Origin: a virus
Virus record (IMG/VR): IMGVR_UViG_3300035698_014916
Span: 1-48,371 of that record
Length of the DNA: 48,371 nucleotides
Direction: 5' to 3' (one strand)
Below are positions 24,641 through 34,395 of the stretch, in pieces (positions within the stretch are counted from its first letter, which is position 1; each line of letters opens with the position of its first letter). The notes beneath the pieces are model-generated. The model was not told the DNA's origin and made no database searches. It worked only from the letters and a program-made list of their open reading frames with translations. A program made the translations under genes and the position numbers.

Positions 24641-24907
24641 ATGAGAAAAGATGAATTTATTTTAATAGTAGTAAAAGATATTGAGGGGGTAGAAATTAAA
24701 AGAATGCTTATTACTAAGCAAGAGTTTGATATTATTTCTAAAATAATCCCTGATCTTGTTAACTGTAAAGTTGCTCAACAACAAAGTGACACAAAAGAGA
24801 TTATTTTTAAAAACATCTCTAAACTATATAATATAAAAACTAAGTATAGAAAAAGTACAGAGGATGTTAGTTATATCGAAATGGAAATGGTAAGTAAAAA
24901 AGGATAA
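24641..24907 (+). CDS. Small baseplate-region protein
   Basis: This 88-residue, charged protein has F-I-L-I-V-V-K-D-I-E-G-V-E-I near the start and I-I-F-K-N-I-S-K-L-Y-N-I-K toward the end. No family is recognised and no TM segment is seen. It has a very strong AAAGGAGGGG site. It sits between spike and a large baseplate protein, so a minor baseplate or assembly function is likely. Confidence 0.5.
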   Translation: MRKDEFILIVVKDIEGVEIKRMLITKQEFDIISKIIPDLVNCKVAQQQSDTKEIIFKNISKLYNIKTKYRKSTEDVSYIEMEMVSKKG

Positions 24908-24910
24908 TAA

Positions 24911-26452
24911 ATGGCTATAATTTTTAATGCTACAACAAGAAAATCAATATCGCGTAGAATAGTAAAGATACCTGTGGAAAACACAGCATTTGATCAGGCT
25001 ATTACTAATATGAATGAAGTGGCAGCAACATTTTTAGCAGTAGATGATGGTAATAGAGCTTTTTATGAGAACTATTCTAATTTAGTTGATAGATATGAAA
25101 ACGAGATATCATTAAAATTAGGTGTGCAATGTGGCACTATTTTAGAAGCGGATATTCAAGCTGGAGGGCAGCAAGCAGCGGGGAATATGTTTTTTTCAAC
25201 AACTCCACCATATAATATGTTTTCTATTCCTATGATAGTTCCAGAAGTAAATGGCAATAATACTACCCATCCTATAATACCATTTGAAAGAGGCGTAATA
25301 AATAATCCGCCATTAGCGGTTGATGATACAGGAAATGGGATAGATCAAATTGTAGATATATTACAAAATGGTTTTAATTTTGGTGGAGCAGTTACAAACA
25401 CAACAGCACCATATATAGCAGGTACTGGAGTATTATCTGTAGTGGCAACGGTAGGGATTGTAGCAGGGCAATATATTGTTGTTACAGGTGGAGGTTCGTC
25501 TGCTATATTTTTAATAACAGGTATAATTGGATTAAACTTAAATGTATTTGAAATTTGTACTCCTGATATAATATTACCAGGTGGTAGCGGTGTTGGTGAA
25601 ATATTGATTGGTTTTACACAAGTAGAAAGACAAACATTAGTAGCGGCAGTTCCAGCGTTACAGAATATATTGAATTGTTTAACTACGTTAGGTGTGAATT
25701 CTTTAACAAATTTAATTTTAACAGATTGGGATGGATTAATAACAGATCAACTTACACAATTAGCGGCAAATGATGATCCTAGATTCGTTCCTGCTGTCAA
25801 TAATCTTGCTGAAATTGCGGATTGTAATAACACGCAATTAGGAATAGCCGCTTGGTTGGCATTGCCGGATATTGGAGTTGGTGGAAGGTATGATGATATT
25901 CCTTTATTTGCGATATTGGCATTAACAGCAGCAAGAGATGCTAGAATAACAATTAGGATAACAATAGCGGATCCTAATGATACAGCGACATGGGGTGGTG
26001 AAATAGAAACTGCATTAGGTGGAGTTATAGATAATGGTGATGGTACTTTTGCAGCAGTAGGCGGAGATATTACAGCTGCTTATTATCAGAGATATTTTTT
26101 TATTAATATAAGAATTAATCGAGCTTTTGGTACATATTCAAAGTCATATCGAGCGACACAAGGCGAGTCAACTATTCAGGCAATAAGAACAAATAATGTC
26201 GATTGTTTGGCTCAATATCAAACAGCAATGGTAGCAAGTAAATTTGTTGTTAATGGAGATGGGACAGTACAAATTGAATTAGACGATTCTACCGGTTTTA
26301 ATCTTGGAGATACTATTTATATGATATCGGAAGATATTTCAGAGATAGTGGCAGTAATACAAAACGTAAGTGGTAATATATTAACTTTAAATATTGCAGT
26401 TCCTATAACATATACTACACGAGAATTATCAAGGGCAGTGAGGGTATTATGA
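24911..26452 (+). CDS. Large baseplate-region structural protein, family unknown
   Basis: This is a 513-residue protein. The N-terminal 120 residues are helical and contain F-D-Q-A-I-T-N-M-N-E-V. Two beta modules are visible. One, near 170-215, has G-T-G-V-L-S-V-V-A-T-V-G-I-V-A-G-Q-Y-I-V-V. The other, near 453-505, has V-Q-I-E-L-D-D-S-T-G-F-N-L-G-D-T-I and matches units found in the wedge proteins. The middle is helical. It is tightly coupled (ATGA) to the LysM-gp25 gene. It is probably a baseplate subunit; I cannot name the T4 counterpart. Confidence 0.6.
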   Translation: MAIIFNATTRKSISRRIVKIPVENTAFDQAITNMNEVAATFLAVDDGNRAFYENYSNLVDRYENEISLKLGVQCGTILEADIQAGGQQAAGNMFFSTTPPYNMFSIPMIVPEVNGNNTTHPIIPFERGVINNPPLAVDDTGNGIDQIVDILQNGFNFGGAVTNTTAPYIAGTGVLSVVATVGIVAGQYIVVTGGGSSAIFLITGIIGLNLNVFEICTPDIILPGGSGVGEILIGFTQVERQTLVAAVPALQNILNCLTTLGVNSLTNLILTDWDGLITDQLTQLAANDDPRFVPAVNNLAEIADCNNTQLGIAAWLALPDIGVGGRYDDIPLFAILALTAARDARITIRITIADPNDTATWGGEIETALGGVIDNGDGTFAAVGGDITAAYYQRYFFINIRINRAFGTYSKSYRATQGESTIQAIRTNNVDCLAQYQTAMVASKFVVNGDGTVQIELDDSTGFNLGDTIYMISEDISEIVAVIQNVSGNILTLNIAVPITYTTRELSRAVRVL

Positions 26453-28278
26453 GTTTATCTGGTTTAATAAGTGAAGGATATGGAATTTATAACGATGCAA
26501 CAAAGTTATTTAATACTCCTTTGGGAGGTAAGCAATATTTAACTGAAGGAATTTCTTATGCTCTTAATAAAGTAAAAAGTAAAAATTGGCAATATGATTT
26601 AGGGTATTCTTTTGAGGTAGAGGGTAGTTCAGCTTTTAGTAAATTTAATTTACAAATCAATCCACAAGATTTACAGCAAGCTGAGAATTTTGCAATAACA
26701 ATAACGCCTAGTCAAACAGGCGTGGTTGTTGAACATCAGGGGTTTGTCACAAAAGGATTAGTTATTTCAGGGTCGACAGGACTAAAACCTATGAACAAGC
26801 CAAGGACAGGATATGAGGAGTTCCACCTTCTAAGAAATTATTTTAGAAGTTATGTAGAATCTAAAAAAAATAGATATAATAAAAATTCACGATTAATTTT
26901 TAGGAATAAAAAAGATAACGAACATTGGTATGTAGAACCTGTAGGTCCTGGAGTTATACTAAGAAGATCCGCGAATAGGTCTTTTTTATATGACTATACT
27001 ATTCAAATGACAATTGTAGGGAAAACGTCTGAATACGCAAAAACAGGTATTAGTATTTTAGATGATGCTTTAGAAGTTATAGATAATGTAGAGACTCATA
27101 TTGATTATATATCTGATAAAATCCAACAGGCGGCAGAGATAATACATAATAGCGCGGAAACATTAAAGAGGATTAATAATCAAATAGCGTCTACTCTATT
27201 AAATCCAATAGATAAAATAGCGGTTGTTTTTCAATCTATGGCTTATGCAAAAACAACTATTTCATCTTTGCCGAAATCTTTTTACGAGCAGACGAGAGTA
27301 TCAGTTTTAAATGTTAGAGATAATTTTATAGATTTGATTGGTAAAGGAGATACTAGATATAATACAACATATAATAGAACTCCGATATCAGATAGAAAAG
27401 TTTTTGTTTTGTCAGATGGGAAAACTTTAGAGGGATTGTCATTAGCAGTAGCAACTATAGATAAGATATTATCTTCGAATATTGATTTTAGCACAGCGGC
27501 TAATTCAGGAGTAACAAGTAGTTATTCAACAGATTTAGATCAAGCATTAGTAATTAATAGCAAAGAAGTACAAGATAAAAGAATAACATCAAATAAATCT
27601 TTAGAAAAATCATTTGGTGGAGTGTTAGAATTTAAAGAACCAACATCGATAGAAGAAGTAACAATACAATATGAAGATACGTTGGAAAGAATTGCATATA
27701 GAGAGATGGAGGGGCAAGCTAATTTATGGTATCAAATCGTTTTATTAAATAATTTAGATCCACCATATTTATCAGAGACAACTATTATAGGAAAAAACAC
27801 TAAGGCATCAGGTGAAACTATTTTAATCCCTCTTTATGATGAAGCGGATAGTCAAAAAATATTAAAAAAAGGTGATAGTAAGATTACAGAAAGTTTAAAT
27901 TTATTTGAAAGAAATTTAGGTGTGGATTTTCAATTAACTAATAGTAATGATATTGCTTATAATGAATCTACATTAGATTTAGATTTATTAGGTGGGATGG
28001 GTAATGCAGGTCAAGCAGTAAAGATAAAATTAGAGTTGAAAAAAGAATCGTTATTGTATCATCCTGAGATTGGAATAGACGTTCAAGTTGGACAGAAGAT
28101 GACATACACATCGGAAGAGATAGTTGATATGATAGAGAGCAGTGTTTTATCTGATAAAAGATTTGTATCTTTAGATAGTATAGATGTGGAAAGAGTAGAA
28201 AGTACGATTAAGTTAAATTTAAAAGTTATAATGAAAAACTATAAAAAACCTGTTCCATTGCAAATGAATATTAAGTAA
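26449..28278 (+). CDS. Baseplate protein: LysM-like domain fused to gp25-like wedge
   Basis: This is a 609-residue protein. Residues about 45-200 look like a beta-rich tail-hub region with I-N-P-Q-D-L and Y-E-E-F-H-L-L-R-N-Y-F-R. Residues about 398-445 have Y-E-D-T-L-E-R-I-A-Y-R-E...N-L-W-Y-Q-I-V-L-L-N-N-L, a LysM-type arrangement like T4 gp53. Residues about 480-609 have F-E-R-N-L-G-V-D-F and E-S-L-L-Y-H-P-E-I-G. They also have a V-G-Q-K...I-V-D-M-I-E-S-S-V-L-S-D-K-R pattern, which is gp25/DUF2634-like. In T4 these are separate wedge proteins, so this is a fusion. It precedes the J-like wedge, as gp25 usually does. Confidence 0.7.
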   Translation: MSLSGLISEGYGIYNDATKLFNTPLGGKQYLTEGISYALNKVKSKNWQYDLGYSFEVEGSSAFSKFNLQINPQDLQQAENFAITITPSQTGVVVEHQGFVTKGLVISGSTGLKPMNKPRTGYEEFHLLRNYFRSYVESKKNRYNKNSRLIFRNKKDNEHWYVEPVGPGVILRRSANRSFLYDYTIQMTIVGKTSEYAKTGISILDDALEVIDNVETHIDYISDKIQQAAEIIHNSAETLKRINNQIASTLLNPIDKIAVVFQSMAYAKTTISSLPKSFYEQTRVSVLNVRDNFIDLIGKGDTRYNTTYNRTPISDRKVFVLSDGKTLEGLSLAVATIDKILSSNIDFSTAANSGVTSSYSTDLDQALVINSKEVQDKRITSNKSLEKSFGGVLEFKEPTSIEEVTIQYEDTLERIAYREMEGQANLWYQIVLLNNLDPPYLSETTIIGKNTKASGETILIPLYDEADSQKILKKGDSKITESLNLFERNLGVDFQLTNSNDIAYNESTLDLDLLGGMGNAGQAVKIKLELKKESLLYHPEIGIDVQVGQKMTYTSEEIVDMIESSVLSDKRFVSLDSIDVERVESTIKLNLKVIMKNYKKPVPLQMNIK

Positions 28279-28293
28279 GTAAGGAGAAAGAAA

Positions 28294-31200
28294 ATGGCTG
28301 AATTTAGTCTCAAATCTGTACAAGCAATATTAAGTGATTTAATAGTAACAACATGTGCACATACTCCTTTGTCAGATATTAATCCTGGATCTGTGTTAAT
28401 AACATTATTAGAAGCAATAGCAACTGAAGACGCAAATACTTACATTCAAATGCTTAATATCATTCGGTCGTTCAATTTAGACACTGTTACAGGAGATGAT
28501 TTAGATGATAGAGCATATGAATATGGATTAGTAAGATACATATTAAAAGCATCTTCAGGATATGTCACATTTAGTGATAATGATTTTAGTAAAGTGCAAA
28601 CAACTATTTATACAGGATTATCAGGGCCTAGTGTAGGAAATATAATTGTAAATATTGTTGATTCAACAGGATTTAATGCGGTAGGTGGTAATGCTATTGT
28701 TGGCAGAGGAACAAACAATGTAGAGACAGTTCCGTATGCGTCTATAACTAATATGGGGACATATTATAGATTGAATTTAGCAGCTCCACTTACAAAAGAT
28801 CATGGAACAGACGAAACAGTAATTTACGCGCAAGGTGGCGATAGATTAGTACCAGCAGGGACAACTGTTTATGCTCCAGAGTCTGATTTAAGTGATCAGA
28901 TTAATTTTGTCTTACAAGCGGATACGATTATTTTAAATGGAGAAGATGAGGTTTTAAATAATTTAATTATTTGTTCAGAAGTTGGAACATTGGGGAATGT
29001 TAATATTGGGGCAATAAAAGATTTTAGTTCATTACCATTTTCAACGGCAGAAGTAACGAATCCAGGATCGTTTACAACAGGTCGAGATTTAGAAACAGAT
29101 TCTGAATTAAGAGAACGTATTAGAGGACATATACAGAGTTTAAGTAGAGGCACAATAACATCTTTAGTAACAGCTGCAAATGAAATCTTTTCTTCAGCTC
29201 AAAACAATAAAGTAGTATCGTCAAAATTTGTAGAGGCGACTACTTTAAACGAATTAAATTTCTTATATATAGATGATGGCAATGGTTTAGAACCTTGGTT
29301 TGACTCAGAAGCATATCAAGAATTGATAGAAGTGGCAGAGGGTGGGGAGAAGTTTCTACAATTAGATAATGATAAAACTCCAGTAATGAAAGCGTCTTTA
29401 TTAACTCTTAATTCAGAACCTTTTGGGATTACAGCGGGCGAAATATTAGTTATAAGTGTAAATGGAGTATCTGAGACAATGACGTTTGGTGGTGCTGATA
29501 TGTTTGCAGTGCCAGGATCTGCTACAGCAGAAGAAGTTGTTAAAGCTCTTAATAATAATATGACTACAATAGAATCAAGAACATCTGATAATCGTACTAA
29601 AGTTGTTATAGAGGCAAAAGTTAATGAGAATGAAGAGATACAAGTTGTTAGTGGTGATGCTAATGTAGCGTTAGGATTTAAGCAAGGAGTGGATATATAT
29701 ACATTAAAGCTTTATAGAAATGACGTTTTAATGAGAAAAGATGGAATAAATGGATTTGCAACATCAATAGCCGAGCCTGGAGGTGGTTATGTTTTACCGC
29801 CATTAGCAGTATTAAGATTGATCGTAGACAATATAATTGTAAATCCTCAAGATATAAGTTTTACAATAGAGACAACAGCAGAGCAGATAGTTTCTACAAT
29901 AAATACACAAATAGCAGGTGCAATAGCAACAGTAGTGACTACGGCTACAAGCAATTTTATAAGGATTACATCAACAAACCCAATAAATGCTAATTCTTCT
30001 ATACAAATTCCAGGAACAGGACCCGATACTGCAAATGCGGTGTTACAATTTCCGACAGATATTCAATTAGGAGCAGCTAAGGATTACACGTTAAATAAAT
30101 ATAATGGGCAAATTGAATTAGAAGAGGTTTTAGTAGCAGAAGATGAAATAACAGTAAATAGCGATAATACTAGAGCGTATTTAGAATCATCTTTTGCTGA
30201 GAACGCTTTATTATCACCAACACCATATATAATTGTTGTTGGTACGACTTTAATATTACAAGTAGATGATATTGTAAATAGTACGGTTAGTGGACTTGTA
30301 GATGCTAGTAATTTTATAGATGTTTTATTGATACCAGATTATACATCCGACAATTATTTTGTTGATAGATATGTAAGATTTACAAATACAACAGGCACGA
30401 TAGCATTACAAGGAGTGGCGAGATTAATTTCTGCTTATGATGCAACAACAGGACAGATTACAACAGCGGCATTTCCAGCAGTACCACAGGTAGGAGATGC
30501 TTACGAAATAGTACAAATTTGGATAGCAGGTGGTGGAGATGCAGGTTTGTATACAGCAGATCAGATAGACCCTATTATTTCGCCAAATTTTGAAGGAATA
30601 AGTTTTTATGGAAAACAAAAAAACTTAAATAGATATTTAAGATTACAGACAAACACATATAATAACGATGGTGTAATTTATATTCATCCTGCAAGTACGA
30701 TGACTACGGTGGCAACAGGATTAGGCATAATTTCAGGTTCTTTAAGCACATCTCAAGAAAGCAATTATGGATATATCGAGAGTGGCAATGGGGAAGATTT
30801 TACTTTTGGAACTGATCAACATTTGTTATTAATTATAGATAATGATGCTACTTACAAGACATTAGATATTGTAATGCATGTTGGGGGGTTGGTAACACAT
30901 GCTATAGATGTTAGCAATTTTAGGGATACAGCGTTAATGATTCCATATACTATAGACAATTTTTTTATTGATATGAGAATTAAATTTAGAAATACTACAC
31001 CAACAGTGGCGTTAAGAAATCAAATTAGAACGATTACAGATTATGATCCTTTAAATGGTTTAATCCAAGTAGACGCTCCATTGCCCGCAATTCCTGCTGT
31101 TGGGGATTTATATGATATTATACCTATTACTTGTGCAAATGTAGTTGGATTATTTAATAATAGTAATTTTACGAATTTAACAACATATTGTAATGTCAAT

Positions 31201-31956
31201 GAAAGTAGTAATGGGAAATATGTGCAAATAACAACTACAATAAGAGGAACAGCGGGAAGTGTAAGATGTGCAGGAGGTTCAGCGAATAATTTTACGATTC
31301 CATTACTTACAGATGGAGATGTATTAGGACATCTTACAGTTGCTTCAACAGAAGGATTAAGTATTGGATTGCCAATAATTATAAATGATAATGGCGCAGT
31401 TGGACTAGCAAATGTAACAATAACAGACATCGTAGGATTAACAGTGACAGTATCTGTAGATGCTGGTGGAACAGATATTAGCATGTATTTAGTCACAAAC
31501 GAATCTTTTATAGAGGATAGAAGTCAATTTGAATTTTCTTTAATTCCGTCGGAAGGTGTTGATGGATATAAATATTATACTGGATTAATACAAAAATGTC
31601 AGTGGACTATTGATACTAAAGACACTGATATTATTATGTATCCAGGTGTTAAAGCAGCAGGAGTGCAAATAGAAGTAAAAGCACCAGTAATCGAATATAT
31701 AGAAGGATTACAATTGGACGTAAGTACGTCACAAGGCGTTACTCTCACATTAGTATCCAATTCTGTAAAATCAGCAGTTAGCACGTATATAAATAATTTG
31801 GGCGTGGGACAGAATGTTGTTTTAAGTGAAATTATTGCAACAGTAATGACGCTTGAAGGTGTTACAGATTGTTTAATTATTAGTCATACAAATAATATAA
31901 GTGTAGAGGCTAATGAATTAGCAAGAATCATAGAAAGTGAAATATTAGTGGGGTAA
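28294..31956 (+). CDS. Baseplate wedge protein J-like (gp6-like), giant
   Basis: This is a 1220-residue protein. The N-terminus has D-I-N-P-G-S-V-L-I-T-L-L-E-A-I-A and L-D-D-R-A-Y-E-Y-G. G-G-D-R-L-V-P-A-G-T-T-V near 186 and T-T-G-R-D-L-E-T-D-S-E-L-R-E-R-I near 260 are the signature of the Baseplate_J family. The C-terminus (G-V-T-L-T-L-V...V-L-S-E-I-I-A-T-V-M) completes that fold. Between them lie roughly 700 inserted residues of repeated beta modules. These include two related 90-residue units at about 660-745 and 865-945, and two hook-domain-like units at about 375-465 and 520-590. It forms the iris ring of the baseplate; the insertions probably face outward. Confidence 0.85.
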   Translation: MAEFSLKSVQAILSDLIVTTCAHTPLSDINPGSVLITLLEAIATEDANTYIQMLNIIRSFNLDTVTGDDLDDRAYEYGLVRYILKASSGYVTFSDNDFSKVQTTIYTGLSGPSVGNIIVNIVDSTGFNAVGGNAIVGRGTNNVETVPYASITNMGTYYRLNLAAPLTKDHGTDETVIYAQGGDRLVPAGTTVYAPESDLSDQINFVLQADTIILNGEDEVLNNLIICSEVGTLGNVNIGAIKDFSSLPFSTAEVTNPGSFTTGRDLETDSELRERIRGHIQSLSRGTITSLVTAANEIFSSAQNNKVVSSKFVEATTLNELNFLYIDDGNGLEPWFDSEAYQELIEVAEGGEKFLQLDNDKTPVMKASLLTLNSEPFGITAGEILVISVNGVSETMTFGGADMFAVPGSATAEEVVKALNNNMTTIESRTSDNRTKVVIEAKVNENEEIQVVSGDANVALGFKQGVDIYTLKLYRNDVLMRKDGINGFATSIAEPGGGYVLPPLAVLRLIVDNIIVNPQDISFTIETTAEQIVSTINTQIAGAIATVVTTATSNFIRITSTNPINANSSIQIPGTGPDTANAVLQFPTDIQLGAAKDYTLNKYNGQIELEEVLVAEDEITVNSDNTRAYLESSFAENALLSPTPYIIVVGTTLILQVDDIVNSTVSGLVDASNFIDVLLIPDYTSDNYFVDRYVRFTNTTGTIALQGVARLISAYDATTGQITTAAFPAVPQVGDAYEIVQIWIAGGGDAGLYTADQIDPIISPNFEGISFYGKQKNLNRYLRLQTNTYNNDGVIYIHPASTMTTVATGLGIISGSLSTSQESNYGYIESGNGEDFTFGTDQHLLLIIDNDATYKTLDIVMHVGGLVTHAIDVSNFRDTALMIPYTIDNFFIDMRIKFRNTTPTVALRNQIRTITDYDPLNGLIQVDAPLPAIPAVGDLYDIIPITCANVVGLFNNSNFTNLTTYCNVNESSNGKYVQITTTIRGTAGSVRCAGGSANNFTIPLLTDGDVLGHLTVASTEGLSIGLPIIINDNGAVGLANVTITDIVGLTVTVSVDAGGTDISMYLVTNESFIEDRSQFEFSLIPSEGVDGYKYYTGLIQKCQWTIDTKDTDIIMYPGVKAAGVQIEVKAPVIEYIEGLQLDVSTSQGVTLTLVSNSVKSAVSTYINNLGVGQNVVLSEIIATVMTLEGVTDCLIISHTNNISVEANELARIIESEILVG

Positions 31957-31962
31957 ATATTT

Positions 31963-33219
31963 ATGGATAGATTGGAAAGACTTCAAAGATTTATGCCTGG
32001 TTTTTATAAGCCTGCGAATAATCCTATTATATTTGGATTATTAACAGCAATAGCGCAAGAAGATGAAGCAAATTCTATATCAATAGAAAATGCTAAAGAG
32101 CAGATATTTGTGAAATCAGCTGTTAATATGTATTTAGATTATTTAGCAAGTAATTTAGATATACAAAGACCGACATTAATACATTTTATAGATGATAAAT
32201 TTAGAGAATTGACTCCGATATTATCTTTTTGGCCTAAGCAAGTTAAACATTCGATTTATAAATGTTTAGAGCTGTTATGGACTACAGAGTATTTACATTC
32301 AACAGTGACAAGTGGAGCGGAGACTTTTAATCTTATTGGAGGGGAGAATTTAACATTAATAGTAGATAATACAACTGTTATTGGTGTGACATTTTTAGCT
32401 GAAGATTTTGCAGTTTCAGGAGCGGCTACAGCGCAAGAAGTGGTAGACAGAATAAATGCTTGGTTGCCGGAATATGTGATTGCGTATACTTATTTTGATG
32501 CTTTAACTGGGGACACTACTATAAAAATAAGCACAAATACTTTTGGATTGGCAGGAGTAATTCAAATAACAGGTGGAACGGCAAATGCAGTTTTAGGATT
32601 TGATGTTCTTAAACATCAATACACAAAAGTAAGTTTACATGAATTAAATCCAAACGAATTAGTAGTAAGAATACCTAAAAAAATTATTTTTAATTTAGAT
32701 ACATTAAAATGGGCACATAGATTTCATGCAGATTCAACGATAATAGATAGTAGACCAATAATAGATAGTGCTCATCCGTATTGGCCTGGATCATTTTTTT
32801 ATGATAGTGTGGGTGGAGCAAGTATTGGTTTATCTTCAATGTATACAACAACAAATCAAATTTTAACTGCTGGAATTAATTATGGATTAATTAATGTTAT
32901 AGATAGTTCACAATTTCCTGTTGGTGGTGGATATGTAGTTTTCGATTTTGGGTTAGAAACACAAGAAGTAGTAAGATATCAATTGAGACCATCTAACACG
33001 CAGATATTATTAAACGCAACTTATACATTTCAGCATACACACGCGCCTGGAACTCAAATGAATTTTTGTGCAATAACACCTGTAGTTCCCGTAAATACAG
33101 GTGATGACTATCCAATATTTTTTATTGATACCGAGATCGCACAAGAATTGGTTGCGCAATTTATCTTATTACTAAAAGCCGCTGGAGTGATTGTTCGTTG
33201 GTATTTAACAGATGAATAA
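31963..33219 (+). CDS. Baseplate wedge protein (gpI-like)
   Basis: This is a 418-residue protein. It begins L-Q-R-F-M-P-G-F-Y-K and has I-A-Q-E-D-E-A-N and Y-L-D-Y-L-A-S-N near 52, the pattern of gpI-type wedge proteins. These pair with protein J and connect to fibres. Residues about 120-220 are a hook-domain-like insertion ending I-T-G-G-T-A-N-A-V-L-G-F, and about 305-365 is a beta-barrel unit with V-I-D-S-S-Q-F-P-V-G-G-G. It directly follows the J-like gene, which supports the call. GTGGGG serves as binding site. Confidence 0.7.
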   Translation: MDRLERLQRFMPGFYKPANNPIIFGLLTAIAQEDEANSISIENAKEQIFVKSAVNMYLDYLASNLDIQRPTLIHFIDDKFRELTPILSFWPKQVKHSIYKCLELLWTTEYLHSTVTSGAETFNLIGGENLTLIVDNTTVIGVTFLAEDFAVSGAATAQEVVDRINAWLPEYVIAYTYFDALTGDTTIKISTNTFGLAGVIQITGGTANAVLGFDVLKHQYTKVSLHELNPNELVVRIPKKIIFNLDTLKWAHRFHADSTIIDSRPIIDSAHPYWPGSFFYDSVGGASIGLSSMYTTTNQILTAGINYGLINVIDSSQFPVGGGYVVFDFGLETQEVVRYQLRPSNTQILLNATYTFQHTHAPGTQMNFCAITPVVPVNTGDDYPIFFIDTEIAQELVAQFILLLKAAGVIVRWYLTDE

Positions 33220-33294
33220 TAAATAAATATTATATAATAAAAATATTGATTATTATATAATATAATTAGAAGCATAAATTTAAGGAGTTAAAAA
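33220..33294. other. AT-rich spacer before fibre genes
   Basis: Contains short palindromic A/T blocks (TATTATATAATA and ATTATATAAT) and ends with TTTAAGGAG at the next gene. It may carry a promoter for the fibre genes; no canonical -35/-10 pair is convincing. Confidence 0.4.
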
Positions 33295-34380
33295 ATGAGT
33301 CCACAATCACGAAAATTGTTGATGTATTCACAAGAAAGATATGATCTTCCTGACAAAGTAAGTAGCCAAGATTTTACAGAAGAAGATTTTCAATTGATGC
33401 AAAAAGGATTAGTTACAGGATTGGATTCCTATATAATTCGAGGATTTACCGTTAGTCAATCTGGTCCTTTAACAATTCAAGTAGCAGTTGCAAATTCAGT
33501 AGTAATTCATGGTCAACATAATGGGACTTTATATTCTGCTCTTTCAACAGAGCCAGCATTAACAGGGGTGGCAACGGCAGGCGCAACTACTTATTGGTGG
33601 TTAGAATTAGACACGGTAGACGGGCAAAATCAAGTTAGAACATTTTGGGATCCGGCTTTAATGAGTGGTGCTGGTGCTGAATTTAATCAAGCGGTCAATA
33701 CAGAGCAAAGATTAATAGTTACATTACAGAGTGATAATGGAGCGTTTCCAGTTAGTGGGAATGTCATTCATCTTTGTACAACAATTGCCGGTGGTGTTGC
33801 AATAACGGATTTCACAGATAATAGACAAATGCTCTTTAGATTGGGCGATGGTGGAGCAACACCAAATTTAGATAATGTTTATCCTTGGACTTTTGGGAGA
33901 ACAGAGCCTGGAATTACAGGGGGTACTCCAGCAATATTTACAGGTGGAGATAAGCAACTTATTAACTTAAAAGAAGCTTTTGATGCAATAACATCGAATA
34001 TAAAAGAGATGAAATGGGGGGCGGCTACGGGGGCTGGGGCAGTTTGGTATGCTCCAACACCAAGTACATTATCTAGTTCAGATATTACTTTAACAGGTGG
34101 TGGAATTTGGGGTTGGAATTTAGGATTAACTCAATTATCGTTTACAGCAGATGCAACAATTTTAATTCCAGGAACGGCTTTTATAAACGCAATTCAATTC
34201 GCGGTATCGTCTCCAATAATATTAGCAAATCCTGGAGATGTGGCTTATGTTGATGTAGATAGAACATCTTCGGCTAATTTGCCAGTTACAGTAGTAGCTT
34301 CAGCGGCATATGTATCAGCAGTAGACAGATTTATAGTAGCGAGGCGAGTTGGGAATGCTGCATATGTAGGTATAGAATAA
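33295..34380 (+). CDS. Fibre-attachment / baseplate-distal protein
   Basis: This is a 361-residue protein. The N-terminus is polar with Q-D-F-T-E-E-D-F-Q-L-M-Q-K-G near 26. Beta-rich segments follow (Y-I-I-R-G-F-T-V-S near 48, T-T-Y-W-W-L-E-L-D near 97). There is a helical N-L-K-E-A-F-D-A-I-T-S-N-I-K-E-M linker near 225 and a C-terminal beta domain with A-V-D-R-F-I-V-A-R-R. I recall this arrangement from proteins that join fibres to the baseplate, but I cannot assign a named family. Its place right after the wedge and before the fibre supports it. Confidence 0.55.
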   Translation: MSPQSRKLLMYSQERYDLPDKVSSQDFTEEDFQLMQKGLVTGLDSYIIRGFTVSQSGPLTIQVAVANSVVIHGQHNGTLYSALSTEPALTGVATAGATTYWWLELDTVDGQNQVRTFWDPALMSGAGAEFNQAVNTEQRLIVTLQSDNGAFPVSGNVIHLCTTIAGGVAITDFTDNRQMLFRLGDGGATPNLDNVYPWTFGRTEPGITGGTPAIFTGGDKQLINLKEAFDAITSNIKEMKWGAATGAGAVWYAPTPSTLSSSDITLTGGGIWGWNLGLTQLSFTADATILIPGTAFINAIQFAVSSPIILANPGDVAYVDVDRTSSANLPVTVVASAAYVSAVDRFIVARRVGNAAYVGIE

Positions 34381-34395
34381 TAAAGGAGAATTAAT

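Noticed and set aside
31041-31496. 151-residue open frame on the minus strand
   Set aside because: It lies entirely inside the J-like wedge gene, has no ribosome site and shows no family pattern; it is a shadow of a Thr/Val-rich coding region.
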